Positions 46,894 through 56,247 of a stretch of DNA of 64,000 nt are shown here, in pieces. This DNA comes from Ornithinibacillus sp. 4-3 (GTDB lineage Bacteria; Bacillota; Bacilli; Bacillales; Amphibacillaceae), in assembly GCF_040958695.1 (NCBI RefSeq), contig NZ_CP162599.1:654001-718000 (forward strand), given 5' to 3'. The notes below the pieces were generated by a model. That model did not search any database, had not been told where the DNA came from, and worked only from the letters and a program-made list of their open reading frames with translations. Position 1 is the stretch's first letter, and every line of letters begins with the position of its first letter. Made by a program: the position numbers and the translations under genes.

Positions 46894-49800
46894 CTACCGT
46901 ATCTTGTCAGGAATAATGAAAGACACCGTTGTTCCTTCGCCTAGCTTACTTTGAATGTGCAATCCTTGTCCATACATTCGTATCAAACGGCTATGTGTAT
47001 TAAACAGACCAATCCCTCGTTGTTCTTTATTTTCTGGGCTCAGTAACACTTTAATCTGTTCATCATCCATACCACTTCCAGTATCTATGATAGCAAAATG
47101 AACTGCATCTGCTCGCTTCTCAATTCGAATACGTAACGTTCCACCTTTTAACTGATTTAAAACACCATGTCGAACGGCATTCTCCACTAACGGTTGAACA
47201 ATAAGTGGAGGGACGAGAATTTCAGTATCTGTATTTACCTCCCATTCTACTTGCAATCGTTCTCCAAAACGCTGTTGTTGGATATACAGGTAGTTCTGTA
47301 CCAGTTCAAGTTCTCGCGACAACGGTACTAGCTTGCTTGCAGTTAAAAATTCAAAACTGATTCGCAAATACGATGCGAATACCTCTGCAAGATTCCTCAT
47401 CTTTTTCACATCAGTATAACTTAAAGACAGAATTGAATTCAACGTATTAAAGAGAAAATGCGGTTGAATTTGCGCTTGTAAATAAGCTGCCTCCATACTT
47501 AAACGATCATTAACCGCTCGTTTCAATGATGAAAGTGACCAAGCACGATATTTTAATTCCAAAGCATCAGTAGGCTTAGTGACATAATCGTTCGCTCCAG
47601 CAAGAAAACCTGCATAAATATCTTCTGGTTCATCACGAGCAGTGAGCAGAATAATAGGTAGCTCAAACATCGAGAATCGCTTGCGAATCATTCGTGTCAG
47701 TTCGTATCCCGATGTGTCTGGCATCATTACATCGGCAATGATGAGATCCCATTGCTCATCAGATAATTTATCCATCGCTTCATTTGCGGAATTCACTGTT
47801 TCTATCTGGTAATCTTCACTTGATAAAATATGAGTAATTACCTTTAAATTAACTGAATCATCATCAACTACTAGCACGCGGAAACGCTCTATGCTTGTGT
47901 GAGGCATTTGAATTTGAAGCGTTTCTTTAATGTCATAACTAGCTGCTGCTATTTCTCCTGTGATTTGCGCTCGTACATCTGCCAACGAATGTTCGATTTT
48001 CTCCATATTAACAGGAATGGATGACTGTAGACTCTCATCAAAAATGGGCAATTTAAAGCTAAATACACTTCCTTTATCCAATTGTGACTGGACAATTAAC
48101 TCACTGCCATGCAATTCAATTAGTTCTTTGCAAATGTTGAGCCCAAGTCCAATACCACCTTCGCCAAAGGTCCCTTGCTCATATCTCATAAATGCACGTT
48201 TTTGTGTTGCTTCATCCATACCTATACCTGTATCTTTTACTTTTATCCATACATGCTCTTGATCTTGTTCAGCTGTAAGCTCAACGATTCCTTCTTTCGT
48301 GTACTTTAATGCGTTATGCACTAAATTAATGAGAATTTGTACTAACCGCTTTTCATCCGCATGAACATGTGGCAAATCATCCTCTATGTTCATTCGTAGT
48401 TCCACTTTTGTACCGTCAGTCAAAAATTGCAACATATCCAGTACACCTGTGGCAACGGACTGAACGTCGACTTCCATCATACGCATTGCAATCCGTTTAT
48501 CCTGTAATCTTACGACATCCAACAAGTCGTTAATCATAGAGGACATCTGACGGCTAATTTTAATAAGTAGATCCATGTCTCGTTGACTTTGGTTATCCAG
48601 TACATGCTTCTTTTTTGTTAGCACACTCTGGGCAATGTTTATAATGCCGTGAAGCGGTGTGCGCAATTCATGAGATGTATTAGCAAGAAAGCGATCCTTT
48701 AACCTGTTCGCCTCTGTCAATTGTGTATTGAGTAATGAAACTTTATTTGAATTATGAAAATACCTTTTAAACCAATAAGCAGAGAAACATGTAATCGCAG
48801 CAATCAAATCTATCGGATAAAACATAAATTGCGCCGTTCCAGCGTAGTACACGTAACCCCAAAGAACATTACTAAATACAGAAATGACTGCAAATAATAA
48901 AAATATTGCACCTTCAGCTTTGTTGAGCACCATCTTCATAAAATAATAGCCTGTCCAAAGTAATGAAGTGTAATAAAAAAGTCTGTAGTAATCTTTTTCA
49001 ATCGAATAGAGGACGATTTCTTCTGGTCCAGCTAAAATAAAAAGAGTGAAAGTAATCAGCAAGAAGAAATAACTATAAAATATTTTGCTATTATGACGAA
49101 TTCCAATGAACACTCTTGCCATCAATAAGGCACAAAAGGCAAACCAGATGGATGCAAAAGCCTTCAATTTCACTAACCATTCAAATTCGATAGGAATTAA
49201 CATGTATAAAAAACCATTGTAATTAAAGGCAATCGTCATGGCTCCTGTAACCATCATGAATAAAAAGATAATAAACTCTTTTTTTCGTACATCCATTAAG
49301 TAAATGATTAATGCATACAATGCATGAAGTAGAAAAATGACACAAACGATGAGCTGAAAACCAATAGAACTCAAGTACTTTTGATTGACATTGTCATGTG
49401 TACCAAACTGCACTGACTTGATGAGACCACCTTGAAGTGGCGACTGATAATTTGCTACCCGAACGAATAGATCCAGTTCAGTTTGTCCTTTAGAATCATA
49501 AGTTACTAAAAATGGCCTCGTTTCGGAAACTTGTCCACTTTTCTCTTCAGCAAGTTTACCGAGTCGAGCGATTGTTTCTCCATTAAATTCTACTTCAGAA
49601 GCAGTATAGATTGATTGAAACCAAATACCAAGCGACTCTGATAATGGACGGTCGAGTAAAATACGCAAATGGTAGGTCCCATATCCATATGCCCCGCTAT
49701 CTGCAGTCCAGTTAGCTGGAACCTGCAACATTTGCCCTTGCGAAGCTTCGTTCACATTGGATGCATCTACCCATTGTTCAGGATAAAACAACCACTCTCC

Positions 49801-49989
49801 ATTCATAGGAAAGGTATTTAAATCTTCAAGCTCGATACCTCGTAAATCCAATACACCTTCTTTTACAGTTGGCGAATTTGGAGATGAGAGCTGCTGATAC
49901 CAAATCCAACGCAGTGCAACGAGAAAAATGATAAATAATAATATGTAAAAAATATAGCTAAGTTTTATTTTTTTCGTTGAAGTTGTCAT
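46894..49989 (-). CDS. Hybrid sensor kinase with two kinase modules, 7TMR-DISM type
   Basis: The protein is about 1031 residues. In order it has a signal-anchor helix (about 10-32), an extracellular DISM-like jelly-roll domain (to about 200), a block of seven membrane helices (about 205-420), then a HisKA domain with phospho-accepting His near 440 (ANTSHELRTPLHG). Next come a HATPase (HNALKYTKEG; VKDTGIGM; GGIGLGLNICKEL), a receiver domain with Asp near 753 (IIADVMMPDTSGYE), and a second LytS-type kinase (QIQPHFLFNTLNS; PLVENAVRHGVL; IDTGSGM). ATG 49989 has GAGGGTG upstream. No response regulator gene is adjacent, so the output is unknown. Confidence 0.88.
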   Translation of the reverse strand: MTTSTKKIKLSYIFYILLFIIFLVALRWIWYQQLSSPNSPTVKEGVLDLRGIELEDLNTFPMNGEWLFYPEQWVDASNVNEASQGQMLQVPANWTADSGAYGYGTYHLRILLDRPLSESLGIWFQSIYTASEVEFNGETIARLGKLAEEKSGQVSETRPFLVTYDSKGQTELDLFVRVANYQSPLQGGLIKSVQFGTHDNVNQKYLSSIGFQLIVCVIFLLHALYALIIYLMDVRKKEFIIFLFMMVTGAMTIAFNYNGFLYMLIPIEFEWLVKLKAFASIWFAFCALLMARVFIGIRHNSKIFYSYFFLLITFTLFILAGPEEIVLYSIEKDYYRLFYYTSLLWTGYYFMKMVLNKAEGAIFLLFAVISVFSNVLWGYVYYAGTAQFMFYPIDLIAAITCFSAYWFKRYFHNSNKVSLLNTQLTEANRLKDRFLANTSHELRTPLHGIINIAQSVLTKKKHVLDNQSQRDMDLLIKISRQMSSMINDLLDVVRLQDKRIAMRMMEVDVQSVATGVLDMLQFLTDGTKVELRMNIEDDLPHVHADEKRLVQILINLVHNALKYTKEGIVELTAEQDQEHVWIKVKDTGIGMDEATQKRAFMRYEQGTFGEGGIGLGLNICKELIELHGSELIVQSQLDKGSVFSFKLPIFDESLQSSIPVNMEKIEHSLADVRAQITGEIAAASYDIKETLQIQMPHTSIERFRVLVVDDDSVNLKVITHILSSEDYQIETVNSANEAMDKLSDEQWDLIIADVMMPDTSGYELTRMIRKRFSMFELPIILLTARDEPEDIYAGFLAGANDYVTKPTDALELKYRAWSLSSLKRAVNDRLSMEAAYLQAQIQPHFLFNTLNSILSLSYTDVKKMRNLAEVFASYLRISFEFLTASKLVPLSRELELVQNYLYIQQQRFGERLQVEWEVNTDTEILVPPLIVQPLVENAVRHGVLNQLKGGTLRIRIEKRADAVHFAIIDTGSGMDDEQIKVLLSPENKEQRGIGLFNTHSRLIRMYGQGLHIQSKLGEGTTVSFIIPDKIR

Positions 49990-50760
49990 AAGCACCCTCA
50001 TTCCATCTGTCGATTGTCTTGATTATTAGAACGTGTACAAAAATATGATTTTTCAGATGAATAGTATACCTATATGATACAACAAACTACATTCAAATTT
50101 CTCTAAGTCTGTTTGCTTTTTAAACATTTTTTATGACATCCATAAGAGATTTTAACTTGATTCTACCAATGTTTATCCTCTTACCAAGACGATTGAATTC
50201 ATCTCTTTACTTATAGATTAATAATATGGTGGGAGATGTTCTCTTTATAATTCAACAAGTTTTGTAGATACTATCTCCACATCCATATAGAAATAAGTAG
50301 CCTAGGATTAAAGATTAGTTTTCATCTTTTGCCCTAGACTGCTTACTTTTGAAAATGATGAAAATAATACTAGTATAGTTTCATAAATACGTCTCTTGAT
50401 TGAATTAGAGTAACAACAGTTAAAGTAGGTTATATATCTGGCGATGAACTCTAAACTTAGCACATTTTAGAATTTTAAAAATTTAGAAAATAAAAAATTT
50501 CATATAATTTTTCTTTTAATTTAGAGTAGGATAAACACTGCCTAAGTAGCTTGTTTTAGCATCTTTCACTTGAATTTAAATCTTAACTTAAACGATGAGA
50601 TAGAATTTTAACACTATTACGAAAAAAGTATAAAATATTGATTATTTAAAATGGTGATGTTACACTCGGAAAACGCTTCGTAAAAAAGAGAGGGAGGTGT
50701 CGATTTAGGTAATAAAATAAGGAGTGAATTTTGTATAATATATTTAGGAGGAATTTACAA
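49990..50760. other. Gene-free stretch with hairpin and direct repeat A
   Basis: No coding region is visible over about 770 bp. 50295-50348 forms an interrupted hairpin (AAGTA, CTAGG, AAAGAT against ATCTTT, CCTAG, TACTT). From 50367 a stretch of about 110 bp is repeated beyond the three-gene cassette, at 53063-53270. The last bases carry TAGGAGGAATTTACAA before the next gene. Confidence 0.5.
50367..50480 (+). repeat. Direct repeat A flanking the secreted-protein cassette
   Basis: Segments CTAGTATAGTTTCATA, TTGAATTAGAGTAACAACAG and the following 60 bp recur in the same orientation at 53063-53270 with scattered changes. Copy A lacks the IS3-like insert seen in copy B. Confidence 0.6.
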
Positions 50761-51327
50761 ATGAAATTTAAGGTGTTTTTATTTACTGTTGTTATTTTAG
50801 CAAGTGTAATTAGTCCTAACACTAGTAGTGCAAGTGAAATTGATAATGAACATGAATCAGGACTTGAATTGACAGAAAACCATGAAATAGATATGGAGAA
50901 GGAGTTTGATGAAATAGAAGTATTATTTAATGAATTAGATGCACAAGCTGGACTTGATCCAGATCAAATCACACCTTTCAACTTCACACTTCCATTACCT
51001 GTATATTTTGCTAAAATTGTAGATTTAGCAGAAGGAGAAACACAAATGACTGTTAAGGCAAATACAATTGAAGGTAAGGGTACTACTAAAGGGTTAAAAT
51101 TAACTACTGTAACTTCCGCAACTACCGCACTTAAAAATTTCACAACAGGAGCAGAAAAACACGGCGATAAAAAAACGGCAATTGCTAAGTTTACGAGCAC
51201 TTCAACAACTTCAATGAACAGAGCTAGTGGATTGAACGATTATGCTAATGTAACTATTCATACTGCAACACATCAAGGGGTTTTGTATGATGCAAGAACT
51301 GCTAATAGAGCCGTAGATTTAAATTAG
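50761..51327 (+). CDS. Secreted protein of unknown function
   Basis: The 188-residue product has a signal peptide (MKFKVFLFTVVILASVISPN, cleavage likely after ASA or SSA near residue 26), an acidic stretch (residues 27-70) that may be a propeptide, and a Thr/Ala/Lys-rich C-terminal part (GTTKGLKLTTVTSATTALKNF to the end). It has no cysteine in the mature part. The size, secretion signal and acidic leader are reminiscent of a secreted antimicrobial or signalling precursor, but I recognise no family. It is followed by a lipoprotein and a membrane protein, a possible immunity pair. ATG 50761 follows AGGAGG. Confidence 0.65.
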   Translation: MKFKVFLFTVVILASVISPNTSSASEIDNEHESGLELTENHEIDMEKEFDEIEVLFNELDAQAGLDPDQITPFNFTLPLPVYFAKIVDLAEGETQMTVKANTIEGKGTTKGLKLTTVTSATTALKNFTTGAEKHGDKKTAIAKFTSTSTTSMNRASGLNDYANVTIHTATHQGVLYDARTANRAVDLN

Positions 51328-51448
51328 TAGATTTCTGGTACATAAAGATAATTAAAGGGAAAATATTATTTTAAATTATTAATTTTTATAGTTTAGGGTG
51401 TGTTTAAGCACTCTAAACTATATGTTTTATTTATTTGGAGGAAAGTAA

Positions 51449-52444
51449 ATGCTGAATTTTCACAGATTTTTCATCTTTTTCATTTTTCTTTTAGTGATTG
51501 GATGTAATAGTGTTGATAAAGATATCATAAAAAATGAAATAACATTAGATGAAAATAATGAATTATTAATCCTACATAATAATTTTAAATATTTAGATTC
51601 TATAGACAGTGTTCTTGAGTCTAGCATAGATTATAATAGTGTCAAATCTTTCGAACCTATATCAGAACAATTGGAAGTATATGAAGGAGTTCAAGATGAC
51701 TATCAGTATATAAAACTAGCAAAAGATGATTCATCTATAAAAGGAAAGATTACTATTGAAAATAAATCAGAAGATGATTTAGAATTGGAACATGTCTTTT
51801 TCCAGGGAGAAAATAAAGTAGACATAACTTTGCAAGATGATGTTACATATGAGAAAGTGATTACAATTACTCCAGCAAATCAAGTTACCGAATTAGAAGT
51901 TTCTTTAGAATACTTTGATGAAATGGAAAGTGAATTATCTTATTTTGCACAAGAAAAGACTACATCATCTAATGATTTAGAATTTAATAATTTGGAAAGG
52001 CTTCAACTAGTCCGATTTTTTGTGACCAAAGAAGAGCTAATTCCAGAGGAGCAGGTGTTAGATGAATATGAGTTAGAAATAAGAGAAGAAGATATTGAAA
52101 CCTTAGATTTATTTCCTTACATAGAAATTATTGAAAATGTAAGTAATAATAATACTTTTATTAATTTAGAAGTAAACAAATTGGCTTATCCAGCTATAAT
52201 GGATATTTTTATTTTAGATAATGATTATCAAGTCGTATATTCCTTTCTTTCAATTGAACTTGAAAAAGGAAAGTCAAAAGAAGTAGAACTCCCAAACGAT
52301 GTTAGTGAATTAATAGAAAATAAAAAAATGTATGTTCTTTATTTTACTAATCGTTCTGAAGAGTTAATGTTAGATTTTCTTGCTGCCGATATTGGTCTTA
52401 GACCAATACCTACATCTTTTCAGAATATAAAAACTTTGAATTGA
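51449..52444 (+). CDS. Lipoprotein of unknown function
   Basis: The 331-residue protein has a lipoprotein signal with lipobox VIGC (cysteine about residue 19). The mature part is acidic and rich in Glu, Asp and Asn, with no family I recognise; alternating hydrophobic patterns suggest beta-sandwich domains, for example around residues 90-160 and 215-300. GGAGG lies upstream. It sits between the secreted protein and a four-helix membrane protein, 15 bp before the latter. Confidence 0.65.
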   Translation: MLNFHRFFIFFIFLLVIGCNSVDKDIIKNEITLDENNELLILHNNFKYLDSIDSVLESSIDYNSVKSFEPISEQLEVYEGVQDDYQYIKLAKDDSSIKGKITIENKSEDDLELEHVFFQGENKVDITLQDDVTYEKVITITPANQVTELEVSLEYFDEMESELSYFAQEKTTSSNDLEFNNLERLQLVRFFVTKEELIPEEQVLDEYELEIREEDIETLDLFPYIEIIENVSNNNTFINLEVNKLAYPAIMDIFILDNDYQVVYSFLSIELEKGKSKEVELPNDVSELIENKKMYVLYFTNRSEELMLDFLAADIGLRPIPTSFQNIKTLN

Positions 52445-52459
52445 GGAATTGTATAATTT

Positions 52460-52933
52460 ATGAAAAAAATTATTGGAATAATACTTTTTATACTCCCTAT
52501 TACTTTTATTTTTTTTAGTGACAAAATTTTCATAGGAAATAAATCATTAAATAATGTATTTTTAATGATCGCAAGTATTCTTGTAGTTGGAACAGTCTAT
52601 TTCATACTAGAAGCTATTTTTAAGAAAAACCCTAATTTCTTAGGAAAGGGTATTTGGAAAAATCCATTTAACTTAATTATCATAGGAACCTTTCTGTTAT
52701 TTGCTTTGTCAATGACATTTTTACTACTGTTTAATACATATGATTTAAGTAAACATCCTAATTTAAATCGAAGCGTAACATTTCTTCTTGCTTATCCAAC
52801 AGTCTTTGTATTGGAAGTCATGGTGATTGGCTTTTACAAAATATTATTGCCTAAAAATAGTGGTAAAGATTTGTTGGTAAAAAGTTCTTATACGATTTTA
52901 CTGATCCTGCTTGCTTTACTATTATTTAATTAA
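52460..52933 (+). CDS. Four-helix membrane protein of unknown function
   Basis: The 157-residue protein has four hydrophobic segments (about residues 4-22, 32-52, 72-92, 108-128) with a final one near 138-156, so four or five helices. It has no family motif I recognise. The ribosome site is weak (TTGAGGAATTG), which suggests translational coupling to the lipoprotein gene. As the third member of the cassette it could serve immunity or export. Confidence 0.6.
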   Translation: MKKIIGIILFILPITFIFFSDKIFIGNKSLNNVFLMIASILVVGTVYFILEAIFKKNPNFLGKGIWKNPFNLIIIGTFLLFALSMTFLLLFNTYDLSKHPNLNRSVTFLLAYPTVFVLEVMVIGFYKILLPKNSGKDLLVKSSYTILLILLALLLFN

Positions 52934-53062
52934 AATTAACTCAAAAATAAGTAATCTCTATCAAATATTATGTATGTGAATTTTAGTCCATTACATATAT
53001 AGTTATAGTGCTTTTTATGAATTCTCAAGAAAATTTCTATTTTTGAGGGAGAGCCAGTTATG

Positions 53063-53270
53063 ATACTAGTATAGTTTCATAGACACATCTTAGTGCAGGA
53101 CAGCAAGCGAAGTGTGGTAGCAAAAAAGAATGAATAAAACGTAACTCACTTGTGTCCAAAATATTGATGTAGATTCAATATGTCTCCTAATTGAATTAGA
53201 ATAACAACAGTTATATCTAGCAAGTTGTAGATGATCTCTTAACTAAGCATACTTTTAACTTTTAAATACT
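53063..53270 (+). repeat. Direct repeat B, carrying an IS3-derived insert
   Basis: This is the counterpart of repeat A. Between its left part (CTAGTATAGTTTCATA) and right part (TGTCTCCTAATTGAATTAGA onwards) lies an insert with IS3-like ends, TAGACACATCTTAG (53080) and TTGTGTCCA (53150-53158). This is a 79-bp internally deleted relative of the element at 43671-44909. Confidence 0.55.
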
Positions 53271-53379
53271 AATGGAGTAAGAGAGAAGGGAAGTTGTTAT
53301 CTAAAACAGAGAATTGTATTTGGCAATTAAAAAATGTACCAAATGGCATTTAAATATGCATGCCACTTGTCACTTCAAA

Positions 53380-54099
53380 TTATTGATGCAATAAAGACTC
53401 TTTATAACGAAAACTATCTCCTTTAAAAACAAGTAAATGAGAATGGTGAATCAGGCGGTCAATGACAGCTTCTGTTAGAATCGGGTCGCCAAAAACATGA
53501 TTCCATTGACCGAATTGAAGATTGGTTGTAATCACTATACTTCGGTTTTCATAACACATAGAAATCACTTGAAATAAAAGCTCTGCTCCTTCTTTGTTTA
53601 ACGGAATATAGCCGAGCTCATCAAGTATTAAAAGGTCTAGCTTTTCGATTTGTTTCATCAGCTTTGGTAGAGTGTTTTTCTGGTTTGCTTCAATTAGTTT
53701 ATTAACCAAGCCTGCCACTGTATAGAACTTTACCTGGCTGCCAAATCTATGTATGGCATTTAAGGATAGTAATGTTGCCAAATAAGTCTTTCCTGTACCG
53801 ACACCACCGTATAAAATAAGGTTTTCCCTCTCCTTAATAAAGTCACCATTAATGACAGCTGTACGTTCAATTCCTTGTGGAATTTGTATATGTTCCCATT
53901 GGAAAGGAGTAGAACCTGTCTTCGGTAGCTGAGCTTGACTTAGTAATAAATTAACTTTTCTTTCTTCTCGATTTTGGACTTCCTTTTCAAAAAGCTTTAA
54001 TAGGTACTCTTCATTTGTTTCTGCTTCTATTTGATTAAAATTCTCTCTAATCCAACTTAACTTTAGTCGCTTTGCGTAGGCTTGTATTTGCTCGTTCAT
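53380..54099 (-). CDS. istB: IS21-family helper ATPase
   Basis: The 239-residue AAA+ protein has Walker A LYGGVGTGKTYLATLL, Walker B LDLLILDELGYIP and the sensor region IVITTNLQFGQWNHVF. IstB assembles on target DNA and directs IstA to it. It overlaps istA by four bases (ATGA), the usual arrangement. The N-terminal helical domain (AKRLKLSWIRENFNQIEAE) is present, and the length is normal. Confidence 0.94.
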   Translation of the reverse strand: MNEQIQAYAKRLKLSWIRENFNQIEAETNEEYLLKLFEKEVQNREERKVNLLLSQAQLPKTGSTPFQWEHIQIPQGIERTAVINGDFIKERENLILYGGVGTGKTYLATLLSLNAIHRFGSQVKFYTVAGLVNKLIEANQKNTLPKLMKQIEKLDLLILDELGYIPLNKEGAELLFQVISMCYENRSIVITTNLQFGQWNHVFGDPILTEAVIDRLIHHSHLLVFKGDSFRYKESLLHQ

Positions 54100-55595
54100 T
54101 CACTCGTACCCCCTTGAAAGAAAGCATCGTAATGAGAAAGCCCACGAGTTGCGCTAGGTACTGTTGGAACATTAAGACGAGGAGTAATCGCCTCATAAGA
54201 TGTACCTTGATTTAGTAGAGAATAGAAACAATGCTTGATTTGATCCGCACTAGGATGACCATGTGAAGAAGCTAACTCTAATGCCTCATTCAATAAAGTA
54301 AAATCATCATTTTTTAAGAGCGTAGCTAAAAGACGTAAAACTTCTTTCTGCTCTTCTTCTGTACAATCTCTTAAAAAGTTGGACCATTCAAGGGGAAATT
54401 GGTCATATAAACTAGAATATTTAATTGCCTTTGGACGTTTTGATAGTAAGTGTAAATATGGTTGCCAGTTCATCGACCTTCTTTTTACTCCATATAAACG
54501 AGAATGCTTTACAATAACCTGACGTTCTTCGTTCAATACAATAATAGAGTTATAGGTTACACAAATATTTATGCGCTGCTTGGCAAATCTAGGCGACGTT
54601 GAATATTCCTTGTTATCGATGTTTATAATCCCGTATTTATCTGCCTTCACTTCCTGATAACGCACACATTCAAACTTCTTCTCAGGAAGGATAAGCCATT
54701 CCTTTTTGTCTTCCTTATATAACTCTGATTGAAGCGTTTCTTTTAAGTAGTGTGGACGATTTCGGTCTTCCTCTGCGCATTGCCAAAGTGTTTCATTAAA
54801 TTGGTCGAGATCCACTATGGTGCACTCGGGTAATAAGAAGTTATTTCGAACATATTTCACCATTGCTTCAACGTGTCCTTTTTCATTCCCCTTCCCAGGA
54901 TTACAAAATTCGTAACTGAACCCATAGTGTAAGACAAAACGTTCAAATGTATCAGTGAGTTCACGTTCACCCTTACCTTTTATCTTTTTCACAGCGGGGG
55001 ATAAGTTATCGAATCGTATCGTTGTCGGCACACCACCCATATAGTGAAACATACGTTGTAGACCCTCTAGTAAACACTCAGTGTTTTCCGAAGGAAATAC
55101 CTGAAACAGGAATGAATTACTGTACGGAAATGACATCACTAAATACGGTAGGTCTATTATCTCTGATTCATATAAGAAGGGTGCTGTACCAAAATCAACT
55201 TGTGCTGTTCCTGGTATGGATTCAAGAGGTAATGAAGCTCCTTCTATATATTCTTTTAGCTCTTTCTTCCTTCTTGAAACATAGTCACGAACTGTACGTG
55301 CAGAACCTTCGAAGCTATGAAACTTAACTAACTGCTCGTACATTCTTTTGGCAGTTCTATGATTCTTCTTTTTCTTTTTTAAGTCTTCTCGAATCCACTT
55401 ATCTAAAATAGGCTTCACTGGATCCATCACTCTAGAGCTTCTTTTCTGTGGTTTTTTTACTGGAAACTCTTCTTGATTCGCATACTTAGAAACTGTACGA
55501 GGATCCAGCTCCATCTTTCTTGCCACACTGGAATAAGTTCCACCTTTTTGATTCACTTCATGTCTGATATAATCAATTTGTGCCACTGCTAACAT
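54096..55595 (-). CDS. istA: IS21-family DDE transposase
   Basis: The 499-residue transposase has an N-terminal helix-turn-helix (YSSVARKMELDPRTVSKYAN), a DDE core with GTAQVDFGTA, IRFDNLSPAV and GKGNEKGHVEAMVKYVR, and a C-terminal domain with DNKEYSTSPRFAKQ. It is intact and of typical length. It is co-translated with istB. Confidence 0.94.
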   Translation of the reverse strand: MLAVAQIDYIRHEVNQKGGTYSSVARKMELDPRTVSKYANQEEFPVKKPQKRSSRVMDPVKPILDKWIREDLKKKKKNHRTAKRMYEQLVKFHSFEGSARTVRDYVSRRKKELKEYIEGASLPLESIPGTAQVDFGTAPFLYESEIIDLPYLVMSFPYSNSFLFQVFPSENTECLLEGLQRMFHYMGGVPTTIRFDNLSPAVKKIKGKGERELTDTFERFVLHYGFSYEFCNPGKGNEKGHVEAMVKYVRNNFLLPECTIVDLDQFNETLWQCAEEDRNRPHYLKETLQSELYKEDKKEWLILPEKKFECVRYQEVKADKYGIINIDNKEYSTSPRFAKQRINICVTYNSIIVLNEERQVIVKHSRLYGVKRRSMNWQPYLHLLSKRPKAIKYSSLYDQFPLEWSNFLRDCTEEEQKEVLRLLATLLKNDDFTLLNEALELASSHGHPSADQIKHCFYSLLNQGTSYEAITPRLNVPTVPSATRGLSHYDAFFQGGTSE

Positions 55596-55676
55596 CTCCT
55601 AATAGCCTCCTGTTAAACGTTGTTGGTCCAACGAGGAGTTTAAAGTTATTTTGAGAAGTTGACAAGTGGCTTTTTT

Positions 55677-55711
55677 AATTTGTGTAGGGCCCTCCGGGCC
55701 CTACACAAATT
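55677..55711. repeat. Perfect GC-rich 16-bp hairpin beside the IS21 end
   Basis: AATTTGTGTAGGGCCC (55677-55692) and its exact complement (55696-55711) are separated by TCC. Neither side carries a downstream T-run, so it is not a usual terminator. It starts 7 bp beyond the IS21 end and may be the target structure or the end of a disrupted unit. Confidence 0.55.
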
Positions 55712-55773
55712 AACTGCCATTCCCTACATATTTAGTTTGCCATAAACAGAATGGAATAAGGAGGAGAAAATGC

Positions 55774-55947
55774 ATGGAGGTAATTTTGATAGTAATAGTT
55801 GGTGCATTGGTGCTAATTATGAGTATAGTTGTCTTATTTAGAAGTTTATTGTATAGAATAAAAGCTCCTAACGATAGACTAAATGATGAAATTGCAGAAC
55901 TTAAAAAAAGAGTTAGTGACCTCGAAGTAACCATGAAGAAAAAATGA
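55774..55947 (+). CDS. Small membrane protein with coiled-coil tail
   Basis: This 57-residue protein is not long enough for many gene finders but has AAGGAGGAG 7 bp upstream of ATG 55774. Residues 3-22 form one membrane helix (VILIVIVGALVLIMSIVVLF). Residues 30-57 form a charged helix with coiled-coil spacing (LNDEIAELKKRVSDLEVTMKKK). Such proteins are often small phage-shock or envelope accessory factors; no specific role can be stated. Confidence 0.6.
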   Translation: MEVILIVIVGALVLIMSIVVLFRSLLYRIKAPNDRLNDEIAELKKRVSDLEVTMKKK

Positions 55948-56060
55948 TTTTTTAATGTAATATGGATTCTAGACAGAACAGGCCTGAAGGAACTTCTATT
56001 GATGGTTTAGTTATTAATAAAAAACATGATGATAAAAAACTTTTTTATTAGATGTTTAAT

Positions 56061-56139
56061 TAAATCATTCACCATTTAACTTCATTATTTAATTCTACTA
56101 ATTAATTAAATTTCCTTATCACTTTTAACAATGAAAAGA
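56061..56139 (-). pseudogene. Decayed 3' fragment of an RibD-C/DHFR-like gene
   Basis: Read on the minus strand, about 79 bp match the last 25 codons and stop region of the reductase gene at 58120-58656 (LLKxIxKFN-LVEL-NEVK), with an in-frame stop inside. A partial copy 2 kb from the intact gene implies a past duplication or rearrangement here. Confidence 0.5.
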
Positions 56140-56247
56140 AAAAGCTAAATGTAAAGGGACTAACCACTTACTAAAGATTAGAGTTTAGCAGTAGTTTTTC
56201 GTAAAAGATAAAGGATGAACATAAAATGAAAATGGGTATTACTAATG

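Larger units (their letters stand above)
53362..55670 (-). mobile_element. IS21-family insertion sequence
   Basis: The ends GCCACTTGTCACTTC (from 53362) and its inverted counterpart GAAGTTGACAAGTGGC (to 55670) flank istA and istB, about 2.3 kb. A perfect GC-rich hairpin (55677-55711) adjoins the right end. Both genes are open, so the element may be active. Confidence 0.85.

Noticed and set aside
55022..55327. 101-codon plus-strand frame within istA
   Set aside because: It is an antisense shadow of the transposase gene, with no ribosome site.
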